From NCBI RefSeq assembly GCF_900450765.1, contig NZ_UGGU01000003.1:496001-560000 (forward strand): DNA of 64,000 nucleotides. Reading direction: 5' to 3'. Below the pieces are notes generated by a model, which saw only the letters and a list, made by a program, of their open reading frames with translations, made no database searches and was not told the DNA's origin. This document shows positions 9,779 to 17,615 of the stretch, piece after piece (position 1 is the stretch's first letter; every line of letters starts with the position of its first letter). The stretch comes from Fusobacterium necrogenes (lineage in GTDB: Bacteria > Fusobacteriota > Fusobacteriia > Fusobacteriales > Fusobacteriaceae). The position numbers were made by a program, and so were the translations under genes.

Positions 9779-10768
9779 GTGATAGAATTAATTAATGAAG
9801 ATCCAAAAATATATAGAATATTTGTGCCTCTTCCACAAAATCCTTTGAAAAGTTTAAATTCTTATGTAGTGAGAACTGAAGAAGGAGACTTAGTGATAGA
9901 CACAGGATTTAATAGAGAAGAGTGTTTAAAAGGACTAGAAGAGGGATTAGATGAGATAGGTGTAAATAGAGATAAGATGGTAATATTTTTTACACATTTA
10001 CATTCAGATCATTGCGGATTAGCAAATAAATTATCTGGTGAAAATATAAAAATATATATGGGAAAGATAGATTATGAATATCTTAGAGGAAACTTAGAAG
10101 GGGATAATTGGGATAATATGAATAGGAGATTTATTCAAGAAGGATTTCCTCAAGAGATAGTTATTAGATTGAATGATACAAATCAAGCTAGAAGGTATGC
10201 TCCAGATAAATTATTTAAAGCTAATTTATTAGAAGATGGGGCTAAGTTTAAGCTAGGTAATATAGAATTTACAGCAATACTTACTCCAGGACATACACCT
10301 GGGCATATGTGTTTATATATTGCTGATAAAAAGATTTTATTCTCTGGTGACCATGTATTATTTGATATAACTCCAAATATAACTGCTTGGTTAAAGGTAG
10401 AGAATTCATTAAAAAATTATATGGAAAGTTTAAAGAAAATAAAAAATATAGAGGCAGTAATAGTTTTTCCTGCTCATAGAGAAAATAGTAAATCATTAAA
10501 TGAAAGAGTAGATACTATTACTGAACATCATTTTATTAGACTAGATGAGATAAAAGAAATTATTAAAAAAACACCAAAGCTTACAGCGTATGAAATTGCT
10601 TCTAAAATGAAGTGGAATATGAGAGGAAAACCTTGGAGTGAATTTCCAGATAATCAAAAGTGGTTTGCTACGGGAGAAACTCTTTCTCATTTAGATTATC
10701 TTTATCTAGAAAAAAAATTAGATAAAATAAAGGATGAAGAAGTTTTTAGATATATAATAAAAGAGTGA
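9779..10768 (+). CDS. MBL-fold metallo-hydrolase
   Basis: Metallo-beta-lactamase-fold hydrolase of 329 residues. Metal ligands are visible in FFTHLHSDHCG (HxHxDH), TPGHTPGHM, SGDHVLFD and FPAHRE. The C-terminal 90 residues, with a helical segment EIIKKTPKLTAYEIASKM and a tryptophan-rich stretch, resemble the winged-helix tail of hydrolases in the lactonase/LACTB2 class. Start is GTG behind AGGAAGGTGGGG. Substrate cannot be told. Single gene bounded by its own promoter and a bidirectional terminator. Confidence 0.85.
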   Translation: MIELINEDPKIYRIFVPLPQNPLKSLNSYVVRTEEGDLVIDTGFNREECLKGLEEGLDEIGVNRDKMVIFFTHLHSDHCGLANKLSGENIKIYMGKIDYEYLRGNLEGDNWDNMNRRFIQEGFPQEIVIRLNDTNQARRYAPDKLFKANLLEDGAKFKLGNIEFTAILTPGHTPGHMCLYIADKKILFSGDHVLFDITPNITAWLKVENSLKNYMESLKKIKNIEAVIVFPAHRENSKSLNERVDTITEHHFIRLDEIKEIIKKTPKLTAYEIASKMKWNMRGKPWSEFPDNQKWFATGETLSHLDYLYLEKKLDKIKDEEVFRYIIKE

Positions 10769-10790
10769 TGAAAATTTTAAGTAAAATAAT

Positions 10791-10826
10791 AAAAATTGGA
10801 GGAAAATATCTCCTCCAATTTTTATT
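10791..10826. terminator. Bidirectional terminator
   Basis: AAAAATTGGAGGA and TCCTCCAATTTTT, 13 bp perfect, between the convergent MBL and PEBP genes. Confidence 0.92.
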
Positions 10827-10828
10827 AT

Positions 10829-11383
10829 TTATTTAACTTTGTAAATTCCTTCTAATTCAGTACTATTTAGTATATGCCCTTCCATTTCTTTATACAATTC
10901 ATTTAAATAAAAACCACTTTCTAATTTTATTTCTTTATCAAGTGCATAAAGAACAAATTTGTAAGTATGATCTTTATCAGGAGGTGCTGGTCCTCCAAAG
11001 TGAGAAGCATCTGCTTTAGATAGTCCACCCATTGATGATACCCAACTATTAACTCCTTGAATTATATCTTTATTTGTTAAACTAGCATTTTCTTCAAGCT
11101 TATTATAGTTACCTGGAATAATTGCAATCCAGTGTATCCATGAAAATCCTGTTACAGGAACAGCATCATAATCTTCCATTACTAAAGCAAAGCTTTTTGT
11201 TCCTTTAGGTGCTTCTTTCCACTCTAATGGAAGTGAAAGAGATGGCATACCATTTATATTTTCTGAACCATATCTTCCATATTTTTCATTGATGAAACCA
11301 TTTTCTATACCAGAACTAGTAAGTTCAAAACCAAAAGCTGATGCTCCTAAAAGAAGAGCTCCTGCTATTAAATTTTTTTTCAT
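10829..11383 (-). CDS. Exported PEBP (YbhB/YbcL) family protein
   Basis: Phosphatidylethanolamine-binding-protein fold (Raf kinase inhibitor-like). A cleavable signal peptide (MKKNLIAGALLLGASAFG) precedes the domain, with family motifs DYDAVPVTGFSWIHWI, GGPAPPDKDHTYKFVLYALD and an acidic C-terminus. 184 residues, normal for the family. Periplasmic location is predicted; ligand unknown. It lies 39 bp after the HxlR regulator gene, so probably shares its transcript and is under its control. AGGAGGTAA precedes the ATG. Confidence 0.9.
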   Translation of the reverse strand: MKKNLIAGALLLGASAFGFELTSSGIENGFINEKYGRYGSENINGMPSLSLPLEWKEAPKGTKSFALVMEDYDAVPVTGFSWIHWIAIIPGNYNKLEENASLTNKDIIQGVNSWVSSMGGLSKADASHFGGPAPPDKDHTYKFVLYALDKEIKLESGFYLNELYKEMEGHILNSTELEGIYKVK

Positions 11384-11422
11384 AAATAATTACCTCCTAT
11401 GTTTTTTTTATAGGATATCATA

Positions 11423-11755
11423 TTATTTTTCTTTTGTTAATAACTGACTATTTTGTAAGTATCCAATTCCAATTTCTTGAAACTTTGCTAATACAGGAAT
11501 AAGACTCCAACCAAATTTTGTAAGTCTATATTCAGTGTGTTTGGGATAAACGTCAAATTCTATTTTTTCAAGCACTCCATAGTCTAAAAGTTCATTGATG
11601 TGCTGTATTAACATTTTCTCATTGCAATTTAGTATATCTTTTTTTAGATCTGTAAGTCGTTGATTTCCTAGTCTAGCTCTCCACACTATCATAGGGGACC
11701 ATTTTCCCCTTAAGATATAAAAAATTGCTTCTAGTGGACAAGTTATTTCTCTCAA
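11423..11755 (-). CDS. HxlR-family winged-helix regulator
   Basis: Small DNA-binding regulator with CPLEAIFYILRGKWSPMIVW (the conserved Cys and GKW of HxlR proteins), NEKMLIQHINELLDYGVLEK recognition helix and YRLTKFGWSLIPVL. Start chosen at TTG 11755: a perfect AAGGAGG lies 5 nt before it and the protein then begins MREITCPLEA, the standard position of the family Cys. A longer frame reaches TTG 11800 but has no ribosome site there. About 110 residues. Family members often sense electrophiles or redox stress through the N-terminal Cys. Probably controls itself and the PEBP gene downstream. Confidence 0.88.
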   Translation of the reverse strand: MREITCPLEAIFYILRGKWSPMIVWRARLGNQRLTDLKKDILNCNEKMLIQHINELLDYGVLEKIEFDVYPKHTEYRLTKFGWSLIPVLAKFQEIGIGYLQNSQLLTKEK

Positions 11756-11775
11756 AATTTCCTCCTTAGAAAATA

Positions 11776-11797
11776 AGGAAGCAATTTTATGCTTCCT
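11776..11797 (-). other. Hairpin just upstream of the HxlR gene
   Basis: AGGAAGC, 8-nt loop, GCTTCCT. On the minus strand it is followed by TTATTTTCT and then directly by the ribosome site AAGGAGG, so it could be an attenuator for the regulator or the terminator of the gene fragment that ends inside it. Confidence 0.45.
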
Positions 11798-11894
11798 CAA
11801 TTAACGTAATATCAAAAGTTTGTAAGCCATCATAAGTGTTATAATTAATAACATTTGTAATGAATGATTTTCCACCTTTTTCCCCCTTATAATT
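11787..11894 (-). pseudogene. Possible small gene remnant before HxlR
   Basis: A 35-codon frame without ATG, GTG or TTG reads NYKGEKGGKSF, then NYNTYDGLQTFDITLIEEA, and ends at the hairpin. Composition looks protein-like, so this may be the 3' end of a lost gene. An alternative is a 24-codon frame starting GTG behind AAGGGGG in another phase (MENHSLQMLLI...). Neither is recognised. Confidence 0.25.
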
Positions 11895-12011
11895 TTAATT
11901 TTTATTTAAACTTTTTTTATTAATTTTAAGTCAAAAGGATAAAAGCATTATTTTTATTATAGCATAAATATTTTTTTTATTAAATAGTTTTTTTATATCT
12001 CAGGTGATACT

Positions 12012-12485
12012 ATGAAATTAAGATTGCTCATATTATTATTTATGATGAGTTTTATGAATTTTATAAGTTTTTCTAAAGCTGTTTATGAGTATCAAATTGT
12101 CGATAGAAATGGAGTTATTTATTTAAAACATGAAGAAATACCATTTACTGGAAAGGTAATGGAAAATAAAGATAGAAATTACTATCTTAATGGTAAACGT
12201 CATGGAAAATGTCTAAGTTTCTATCCTAGTGGACGATTAAAGACAATTGAAAACTGGAAAGAAGGAAGACTTTTTGGGAAATATGTTCTTTATCAGGAAA
12301 ATGGTAAAAAAATTTTTGAGACTACATATTTTAATGGAAAAGATGATGGACAATATTTTCTTTTTCATGATAATGGAAAGTTACAAGTTCAAGGAAAATT
12401 TAAAAATGGAATACCTAAAGGGACTTGGAAATATTATAATAACAGTGGGAAATTAATAGGAAAAGCTGTTTATGCAGAAGATTAG
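12012..12485 (+). CDS. Exported MORN-2 (YwqK-like) repeat protein
   Basis: 157 residues: N-terminal signal sequence or anchor (about 1-24, hydrophobic LLILLFMMSFMNFI), then four to five repeats of the MORN variant type such as NGKRHGKCLSFYPSGRLK, NGKDDGQYFLFHDNGKLQ and NGIPKGTWKYYNNSGKLIG. Such proteins are often annotated as YwqK antitoxins from one Bacillus case, but no toxin gene is next to it, so no antitoxin role is claimed. Location is probably periplasmic or outer-membrane associated. Ribosome site is weak (CAGGTGATACT). Confidence 0.82.
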   Translation: MKLRLLILLFMMSFMNFISFSKAVYEYQIVDRNGVIYLKHEEIPFTGKVMENKDRNYYLNGKRHGKCLSFYPSGRLKTIENWKEGRLFGKYVLYQENGKKIFETTYFNGKDDGQYFLFHDNGKLQVQGKFKNGIPKGTWKYYNNSGKLIGKAVYAED

Positions 12486-12540
12486 TTCTATTTATATTTT
12501 GTGAAAGATTTTTTTAACTTTTTATAAGGGGGGGCTTCAA

Positions 12541-12867
12541 ATGAAGCTAGTATTAAGTAAAATATTAAATACATCTGTACTTGTTTCTCCAAAGAAAGCA
12601 TATCAATTGTATAAAATAATTGCAAAAAGAATAAAATTAAATAAGCCTATAAATATTGATTTTTATGGAATACAGGGTGTTACACTTGCATTTATGTATA
12701 TAGTTTTTAGTAATGTAGCTAAAGACTGTGGAAAAAGTGCTAAAGAGCTGAGAAAACTTATATCTATATCAAATGTTTCTTGTAATTTAATGGAAGAGAT
12801 GAAATATTTAAGGGATAATTATGAAAAACTGAGTCTTAAATTTTCTACTCTTGAATATGCTTATTGA
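12541..12867 (+). CDS. STAS-like (DUF4325-type) small protein
   Basis: 108 residues. The core NIDFYGIQGVTLAFMYIVFSNVAKDCG has the beta-strand/helix pattern of the STAS-like DUF4325 family, whose members are often paired with ATPases or restriction-like systems; no such partner is seen here. Assignment is by pattern, not certain. The ribosome site is a run of seven G (12528-12534) 6 nt before the ATG, whose length could vary by slippage. Confidence 0.55.
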   Translation: MKLVLSKILNTSVLVSPKKAYQLYKIIAKRIKLNKPINIDFYGIQGVTLAFMYIVFSNVAKDCGKSAKELRKLISISNVSCNLMEEMKYLRDNYEKLSLKFSTLEYAY

Positions 12868-12903
12868 TATGCTATATTAAAGAAAGCTAAGGAATATAAA
12901 TTT

Positions 12904-13007
12904 AGAAAGAGTAAATAGAGTGAGGTAGTAAAATCTTTATAAGGTTGAAACTTTAAATTAAGTTCAAGCTTAATATTTTATTACTTTGATTTCTATTTAC
13001 TCTTTAT
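12904..13007 (+). other. 100-nt imperfect hairpin, possible structured RNA
   Basis: The 240-bp gap before the kinase gene folds on itself almost end to end. AAAGAGTAAATAGA (12906) pairs with TCTATTTACTCTTT (12992). After a small internal loop GAGGTAGTAAAAT pairs with ATTTTATTACTTT with three G-T pairs, then an apical stem AAG-TTGA-ACTT / AAGT-TCAA-CTT closes the top. The G-T pairs are G-U only if the plus strand is transcribed. A T-rich tract (TTTATTTTTTAT) follows. Confidence 0.6.
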
Positions 13008-13119
13008 TTTTTATAGTTATTATATGATTTATATTGAAACAAATAAATATTGTATTGCTTAAAGAGGAGAAATATGGTAAAGTATGTTTAAGTAATATAA
13101 GATATAATTGGAGGAAATG

Positions 13120-14004
13120 ATGGAAAATTTAGTAAAAAAAGTTGCTGCTATTCATGATTTATCAGGTTATGGAAGAGCATCTCTAACAACTATAATTCCT
13201 ATTTTATCAAATATGAAATTTCAAGTGTGTCCAGTACCAACAGCCATTTTATCAACACATACTGGAGGATATGAAGGTTATAGTTTTATAGATTTAACTG
13301 ACTATATGCAAGAGCATATAGCACACTGGAAAAAACTAAATTTAAGATTTGATTGTATATATTCGGGTTTTTTAGGATCTGCAAAACAGATAGAAATAGT
13401 AGCAGATTTTATTGATTATTTTGGAAAAAAAGCAAAATTTACTGTTGTTGATCCTGTTATTGGAGATAATGGGAAACTATATAGTACTATGAATAATGAA
13501 ATGGTCATAGGAATGAGAAAGCTTATAGGAAAATCTGATATAATTACACCTAACTTTACAGAGATGATGTATCTTTTAGGAAAAGAGTACAATGAAAATA
13601 TAAAGATAGAGGATGTAAAAAAGTATTTAAGGGAACTGTCTGATATGGGACCTAGGATTGTTGTAGTTACAAGTGTTCCTGATATTCAAAGTACTGATTT
13701 AGATAAAAAAACAAGTGTTGTAGCTTATGATAGAGAAAATGATGTATTTTGGAAAGTGAGTTGTAAATATATACCAGCTTCATATCCTGGAACTGGAGAT
13801 GCTTATACAAGTGTTCTTATAGGAAGTTTATTACAAGGTGATAGCTTACCTATGGGAATAGAAAGAGGAGTTCAATTTATAACTCAGTGTATTATGGCTA
13901 GTTATGGCTTTAAGTATCCTGATAAAGAAGGTGTACTCTTAGAGAAAATGTTAGATGTTTTAAGAGTACCAATGATAGCTACAAATTATGAAATGTTAAA
14001 GTAA
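13120..14004 (+). CDS. Pyridoxamine/pyridoxal kinase (PfkB/ThiD superfamily)
   Basis: Phosphorylates B6 vitamers for pyridoxal phosphate salvage. 294 residues with AAIHDLSGYGRASLTT at the start, the substrate-site pattern of PdxY/pyridoxamine kinases, FTVVDPVIGDNGKLY, TPNFTEMMYLLG and the anion-hole motif YPGTGDAYTSVLIG. Three possible starts lie together; the ATG at 13120 has GGAGG at 5 nt and gives MENLVKKVAAIHD. Single gene followed by zupT after 46 bp, likely cotranscribed. Confidence 0.88.
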   Translation: MENLVKKVAAIHDLSGYGRASLTTIIPILSNMKFQVCPVPTAILSTHTGGYEGYSFIDLTDYMQEHIAHWKKLNLRFDCIYSGFLGSAKQIEIVADFIDYFGKKAKFTVVDPVIGDNGKLYSTMNNEMVIGMRKLIGKSDIITPNFTEMMYLLGKEYNENIKIEDVKKYLRELSDMGPRIVVVTSVPDIQSTDLDKKTSVVAYDRENDVFWKVSCKYIPASYPGTGDAYTSVLIGSLLQGDSLPMGIERGVQFITQCIMASYGFKYPDKEGVLLEKMLDVLRVPMIATNYEMLK

Positions 14005-14050
14005 AAGATTTTAGAAGAATGGGGGAAAAATTATATAAGGAGGGAATACT

Positions 14051-14830
14051 ATGTTTTTAGATGATAATAGTTTAAGAGCACTTTTGCTTTCTTTTATAGC
14101 TGGAATGTCGACACTATTAGGTGCTTTTATAGTGTTTACAGTAAAAAAAAGAAGTGAAAGACTAGTAAGTGGAGCATTAGGATTTGCTGGAGGTATAATG
14201 ATAAGTGTTTCATTTAGCGATTTATTACCTACAGGAAATGAACTTTTACAAAATTATGCTGGAGAAAAATTTGGATTAATATTAGGAACTTTTTTTCTTT
14301 TAATAGGAGTTTTAATTGCTGCAGGATTAGATAGATTTGTTCCACATGCAGAAGAGATAAGTGGAGAGCAATATAAGCATCAGAATCTCTTTAGAGTAGG
14401 CTTTGTTTCTACTTTAGCAATAGGACTACATAATTTTCCAGAAGGAATAGCAACTTTTATGGCTGGATATAGTGATATAGCATTAGGATTATCAATTACT
14501 GTAGCTATAGCTATGCATAATATACCAGAAGGGATATCTGTAGCAATCCCAATATATTATTCTACTGGAGATGTAAAAAAAGCATTTAAATATACCTTTT
14601 TATCTGGTATAGCTGAACCAGTAGGTGCGTTACTTGCATTTTTAATATTAAGACCATTTATAAATGACATAACATTAGGGGCAATATTTGCAATAATTTC
14701 TGGAATAATGTTATATATTGCCATTGAGGAGCTGATTCCTAGTTCAAGACAATATGGTTACATGAAAACATCTCTTGTATTTATTTTTTTAGGAATAGTA
14801 TTGATGCCATTAACACATATTGTAGGTTAA
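14051..14830 (+). CDS. zupT: ZIP-family zinc transporter ZupT
   Basis: Inner-membrane importer of Zn2+ and other divalent metals. 259 residues, eight predicted membrane helices. The two metal-site helices carry HNFPEGIATF and HNIPEGISVAIP, diagnostic of ZIP transporters of the ZupT group, and a polar helix has VSFSDLLP near the N-terminus. AGGAGG precedes the ATG. A strong hairpin terminator follows. Confidence 0.95.
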   Translation: MFLDDNSLRALLLSFIAGMSTLLGAFIVFTVKKRSERLVSGALGFAGGIMISVSFSDLLPTGNELLQNYAGEKFGLILGTFFLLIGVLIAAGLDRFVPHAEEISGEQYKHQNLFRVGFVSTLAIGLHNFPEGIATFMAGYSDIALGLSITVAIAMHNIPEGISVAIPIYYSTGDVKKAFKYTFLSGIAEPVGALLAFLILRPFINDITLGAIFAIISGIMLYIAIEELIPSSRQYGYMKTSLVFIFLGIVLMPLTHIVG

Positions 14831-14865
14831 ATCAGTAATGGTTGTTATTTAAGTATTTTGAGGAT

Positions 14866-14903
14866 AAAATTACTAAATTATATAAAAATTTAGTAATTTT
14901 GAA
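14866..14903 (+). terminator. Terminator after zupT
   Basis: 14-bp perfect stem AAAATTACTAAATT / AATTTAGTAATTTT with a 7-nt loop. Confidence 0.8.
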
Positions 14904-14925
14904 GAGTAAAAAAATATGATATAAT
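14898..14925 (+). promoter_or_regulatory. Promoter for the rapZ-uvrC operon
   Basis: TTTGAA, 16-nt spacer, TATAAT; it starts inside the right arm of the zupT terminator. Confidence 0.5.
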
Positions 14926-14961
14926 AGGTGAGAAAATATAAACTAAAAGCTAGGTGAAAAA

Positions 14962-15816
14962 ATGAAAAAAAAGATAGTAATTGTAACAGGATTAAGTGGA
15001 AGTGGAAAAACAACAGCTTTAAATATGCTCGAAGATATGGGATATTATACTGTAGATAATCTTCCTTGTGAGATAGGGCCTCTTTTTTTTAGCTCATCTA
15101 TAGAGAAAATAGCATTGGGAATGGATATTCGTTCTTTTAAAAAAATAGATGAATTCAAAGATTTTTTAAATAAGTTGAAAACTACTCCAGATGTACTATC
15201 TTCAATTATATTTTTACAAGCATCTAAGGAAGTGATTTTAAATAGGTATAATCTTACAAGAAGAAAACATCCAGTAGAGGAAAAGACATTATTACAAAGT
15301 ATAAGAAGAGAAAGAGAGATAATGGCTGGAATAAAAGAGATATCTACAGGGATAGTAGACACAAGTTTTGATAAGCCAAAAGAACTAACTGAAAAATTGA
15401 AAATCCTTTTATGTCTAGATATGGATATAAAAGATATTAATATCCATGTTCAATCTTTTGGATTCAAATATGGGATACCTATTGATGTAGATTTAGTTTA
15501 TGATGTGAGATTTTTACCAAATCCATATTATATAGAAGAGTTAAAATCAAAGAGTGGATTAAATAAAGAGGTAGCTGATTATGTTATGAGCTTTAATATA
15601 TCACAGGAATTTTTTAAAAAATTAATGGACATGTTTGATTTTTTAATTCCTCATTATATAAAAGAAGGAAAAAAGCATCTTACAATAGGTATAGGTTGTA
15701 GTGGAGGAAAACATCGCTCTGTAACTTTTGCAGAGTTAATAGCTAAAGAATTATCTGAAATAGAAAATCTTAATGTATATGTAAGTCATAGAGAGAAAGA
15801 GAGAGGAAATTGGTAA
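14962..15816 (+). CDS. rapZ: RapZ/YvcJ nucleotide-binding protein
   Basis: P-loop NTPase of the RapZ/YvcJ family, in enterobacteria an RNase E adaptor for small RNA control; its role in this lineage is unknown. 284 residues: Walker A GLSGSGKTTAL at 9-19, DNLP motif, and the conserved C-terminal domain with SFGFKYGIP, DVRFLPNPYY and CSGGKHRSVTFAE. First gene of an operon; its stop overlaps the uvrC start by 7 bp, which suggests translational coupling. Confidence 0.93.
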   Translation: MKKKIVIVTGLSGSGKTTALNMLEDMGYYTVDNLPCEIGPLFFSSSIEKIALGMDIRSFKKIDEFKDFLNKLKTTPDVLSSIIFLQASKEVILNRYNLTRRKHPVEEKTLLQSIRREREIMAGIKEISTGIVDTSFDKPKELTEKLKILLCLDMDIKDINIHVQSFGFKYGIPIDVDLVYDVRFLPNPYYIEELKSKSGLNKEVADYVMSFNISQEFFKKLMDMFDFLIPHYIKEGKKHLTIGIGCSGGKHRSVTFAELIAKELSEIENLNVYVSHREKERGNW

Positions 15817-17606
15817 AAAGTTTTGATATAAAAAAGATAGATATTCCAGAAAATCCTGGAGTGTATTTAATGAAGAAAAATAGTAAAATTATCTATGTTG
15901 GAAAGGCTAAAAATTTAAAAAATAGAGTTCTGTCATATTTTAATAGAGAGCATGGTAATGAGAAAACAAAAGAGCTTGTAAAAAATATAGAAGATATAGA
16001 ATTTATTATTTGTAATACTGAATTAGATGCACTGGTATTAGAAAATAATCTTATAAAGAAATATATACCAAAATATAATATCCTTTTAAAAGATGAAAAG
16101 ACTTATCCTTATATTAGGATAAGTAAAGAGAAATTTCCTAATATAAAGATAATTAGAACAACGAAGACATTAGATACAAAAGCTGGGATTTATTTTGGAC
16201 CATATCCTTTTGGTGCTTGGAATTTAAAGAAAACTTTAGTAAAAATATTTAAGATACGTGATTGTGAAAGAGATATGACTAAAGTTTATCCACGACCTTG
16301 TCTTAAATATTTTATGAAAACATGTCCAGGACCTTGTACTTATAAAGAAGGTTATTTAGAATATAATGAACAAGTAGAAAGAGCTAAAGCTTTATTGAAA
16401 GGAAAAGGAAAAGAGATAGTAGATTATCTTAAGTTGGATATGAAGACAGCTGCTGAAAATATGAGATTTGAAGATGCAATTATTTTAAGAGAGCAAATAA
16501 AAGAAGTTGAAAATGCAGTAGCTAATCAAATAATAGAGTATGGTAGAGATTTAGACGAAGATATATTTTTATTAAAAAAAGAAGCAGAAAGGGTATTTCT
16601 TTTTGTTCTTAATGTGAGAGATGGAAAGATAATAGGAAAGATATCTACAAATATAGATTTAAGAAATAAAATAGAAGGAAATTTAGAAGAAGATATCGTA
16701 AGAGCTTTTTATTCTACTCATCCAATTCCTAAAAGTATTGTTTTTCAGGAAAATATGGAACAAAAGTTGAATTTGGTAAAAGAAGTTTTACAAATACAAA
16801 AAGGTCAGAAGATAGAATTTTATTTCCCAAAAATAAAAAGTAGAAGAAAAGAGTTATTAGAAATGGGGGAGTTAAATTTACTAAAAGATATAGATAATTA
16901 TTTTAAAAAGAAGTCTGTATTAGAAGAAGGTTTGTATAAAATATATTCAGAGTTATCTCTTAAGAGATATCCACGAAAAATAGAATGTTTTGATATCTCT
17001 AATATACAAGGAAAGGATGCAGTAGCCTCTATGAGCGTAGCTATAGAAGGAAAGGCGTCTAAAAAAAATTATAGAAAATTTAAAATAACTTGTAAGGATA
17101 CACCAGATGACTTTGCAATGATGAGAGAGGTAATAACTAGAAGATATAGTAAGCTTCCAGAACATGAATTTCCAGATATAGTTTTAATAGATGGAGGTTT
17201 AGGACAAATAAATGCTGCAGGAGCAGTGTTTCGTGAAATAGGAAAAGAAGGTATTGCTGAATTACTAAGTTTAGCTAAAAGAGATGAAGAGATATACAAA
17301 TATGGAGAATTAACACCCTATTCATTTCCCAAGGAGTGGGAAGCACTTAAGATTTTTCAAAGAGTAAGAGATGAGGCACATAGATTTGGAATAACTTATC
17401 ATAGAAAATTAAGAAGTAAGAGGGTTATTTCTTCAGAATTAGATAGAGTAGAGGGAATTGGGAAAAAAAGAAAAGAACTACTTATAAAGGAATTTGGTTC
17501 TGTAAAAAAAATTTTACAGGAGGATATAGATTCTTTATCTAGATTTGTTCCTAAAAAAGTAGCAGAAAATATACTTATTACTTTGAAAGGAAAGAATCAT
17601 AATTAG
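15810..17606 (+). CDS. uvrC: Excinuclease ABC subunit C
   Basis: Incises DNA on both sides of bulky lesions together with UvrA and UvrB. 598 residues, standard length: GIY-YIG nuclease domain (NPGVYLMKKNSKIIYVGKAKNL), a Cys-rich segment after it, UvrB-binding UVR motif (ENMRFEDAIILREQI), RNase H-like endonuclease domain (IECFDISNIQG, VLIDGGLGQINAA) and C-terminal tandem helix-hairpin-helix (LDRVEGIGKKRKELLIKEFGS). Start is TTG behind GAGAGG, inside the end of rapZ. Confidence 0.97.
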   Translation: MVKSFDIKKIDIPENPGVYLMKKNSKIIYVGKAKNLKNRVLSYFNREHGNEKTKELVKNIEDIEFIICNTELDALVLENNLIKKYIPKYNILLKDEKTYPYIRISKEKFPNIKIIRTTKTLDTKAGIYFGPYPFGAWNLKKTLVKIFKIRDCERDMTKVYPRPCLKYFMKTCPGPCTYKEGYLEYNEQVERAKALLKGKGKEIVDYLKLDMKTAAENMRFEDAIILREQIKEVENAVANQIIEYGRDLDEDIFLLKKEAERVFLFVLNVRDGKIIGKISTNIDLRNKIEGNLEEDIVRAFYSTHPIPKSIVFQENMEQKLNLVKEVLQIQKGQKIEFYFPKIKSRRKELLEMGELNLLKDIDNYFKKKSVLEEGLYKIYSELSLKRYPRKIECFDISNIQGKDAVASMSVAIEGKASKKNYRKFKITCKDTPDDFAMMREVITRRYSKLPEHEFPDIVLIDGGLGQINAAGAVFREIGKEGIAELLSLAKRDEEIYKYGELTPYSFPKEWEALKIFQRVRDEAHRFGITYHRKLRSKRVISSELDRVEGIGKKRKELLIKEFGSVKKILQEDIDSLSRFVPKKVAENILITLKGKNHN

Positions 17607-17615
17607 GAGGAAGGA

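Noticed and set aside
12012-12485. YwqK-like gene as antitoxin of a toxin-antitoxin pair
   Set aside because: The downstream gene is STAS-like and carries no toxin fold; the protein has a signal sequence, unlike a cytoplasmic antitoxin.
15045-15362. Open frame antisense to rapZ
   Set aside because: Shadow of a conserved P-loop gene; no promoter or ribosome site.
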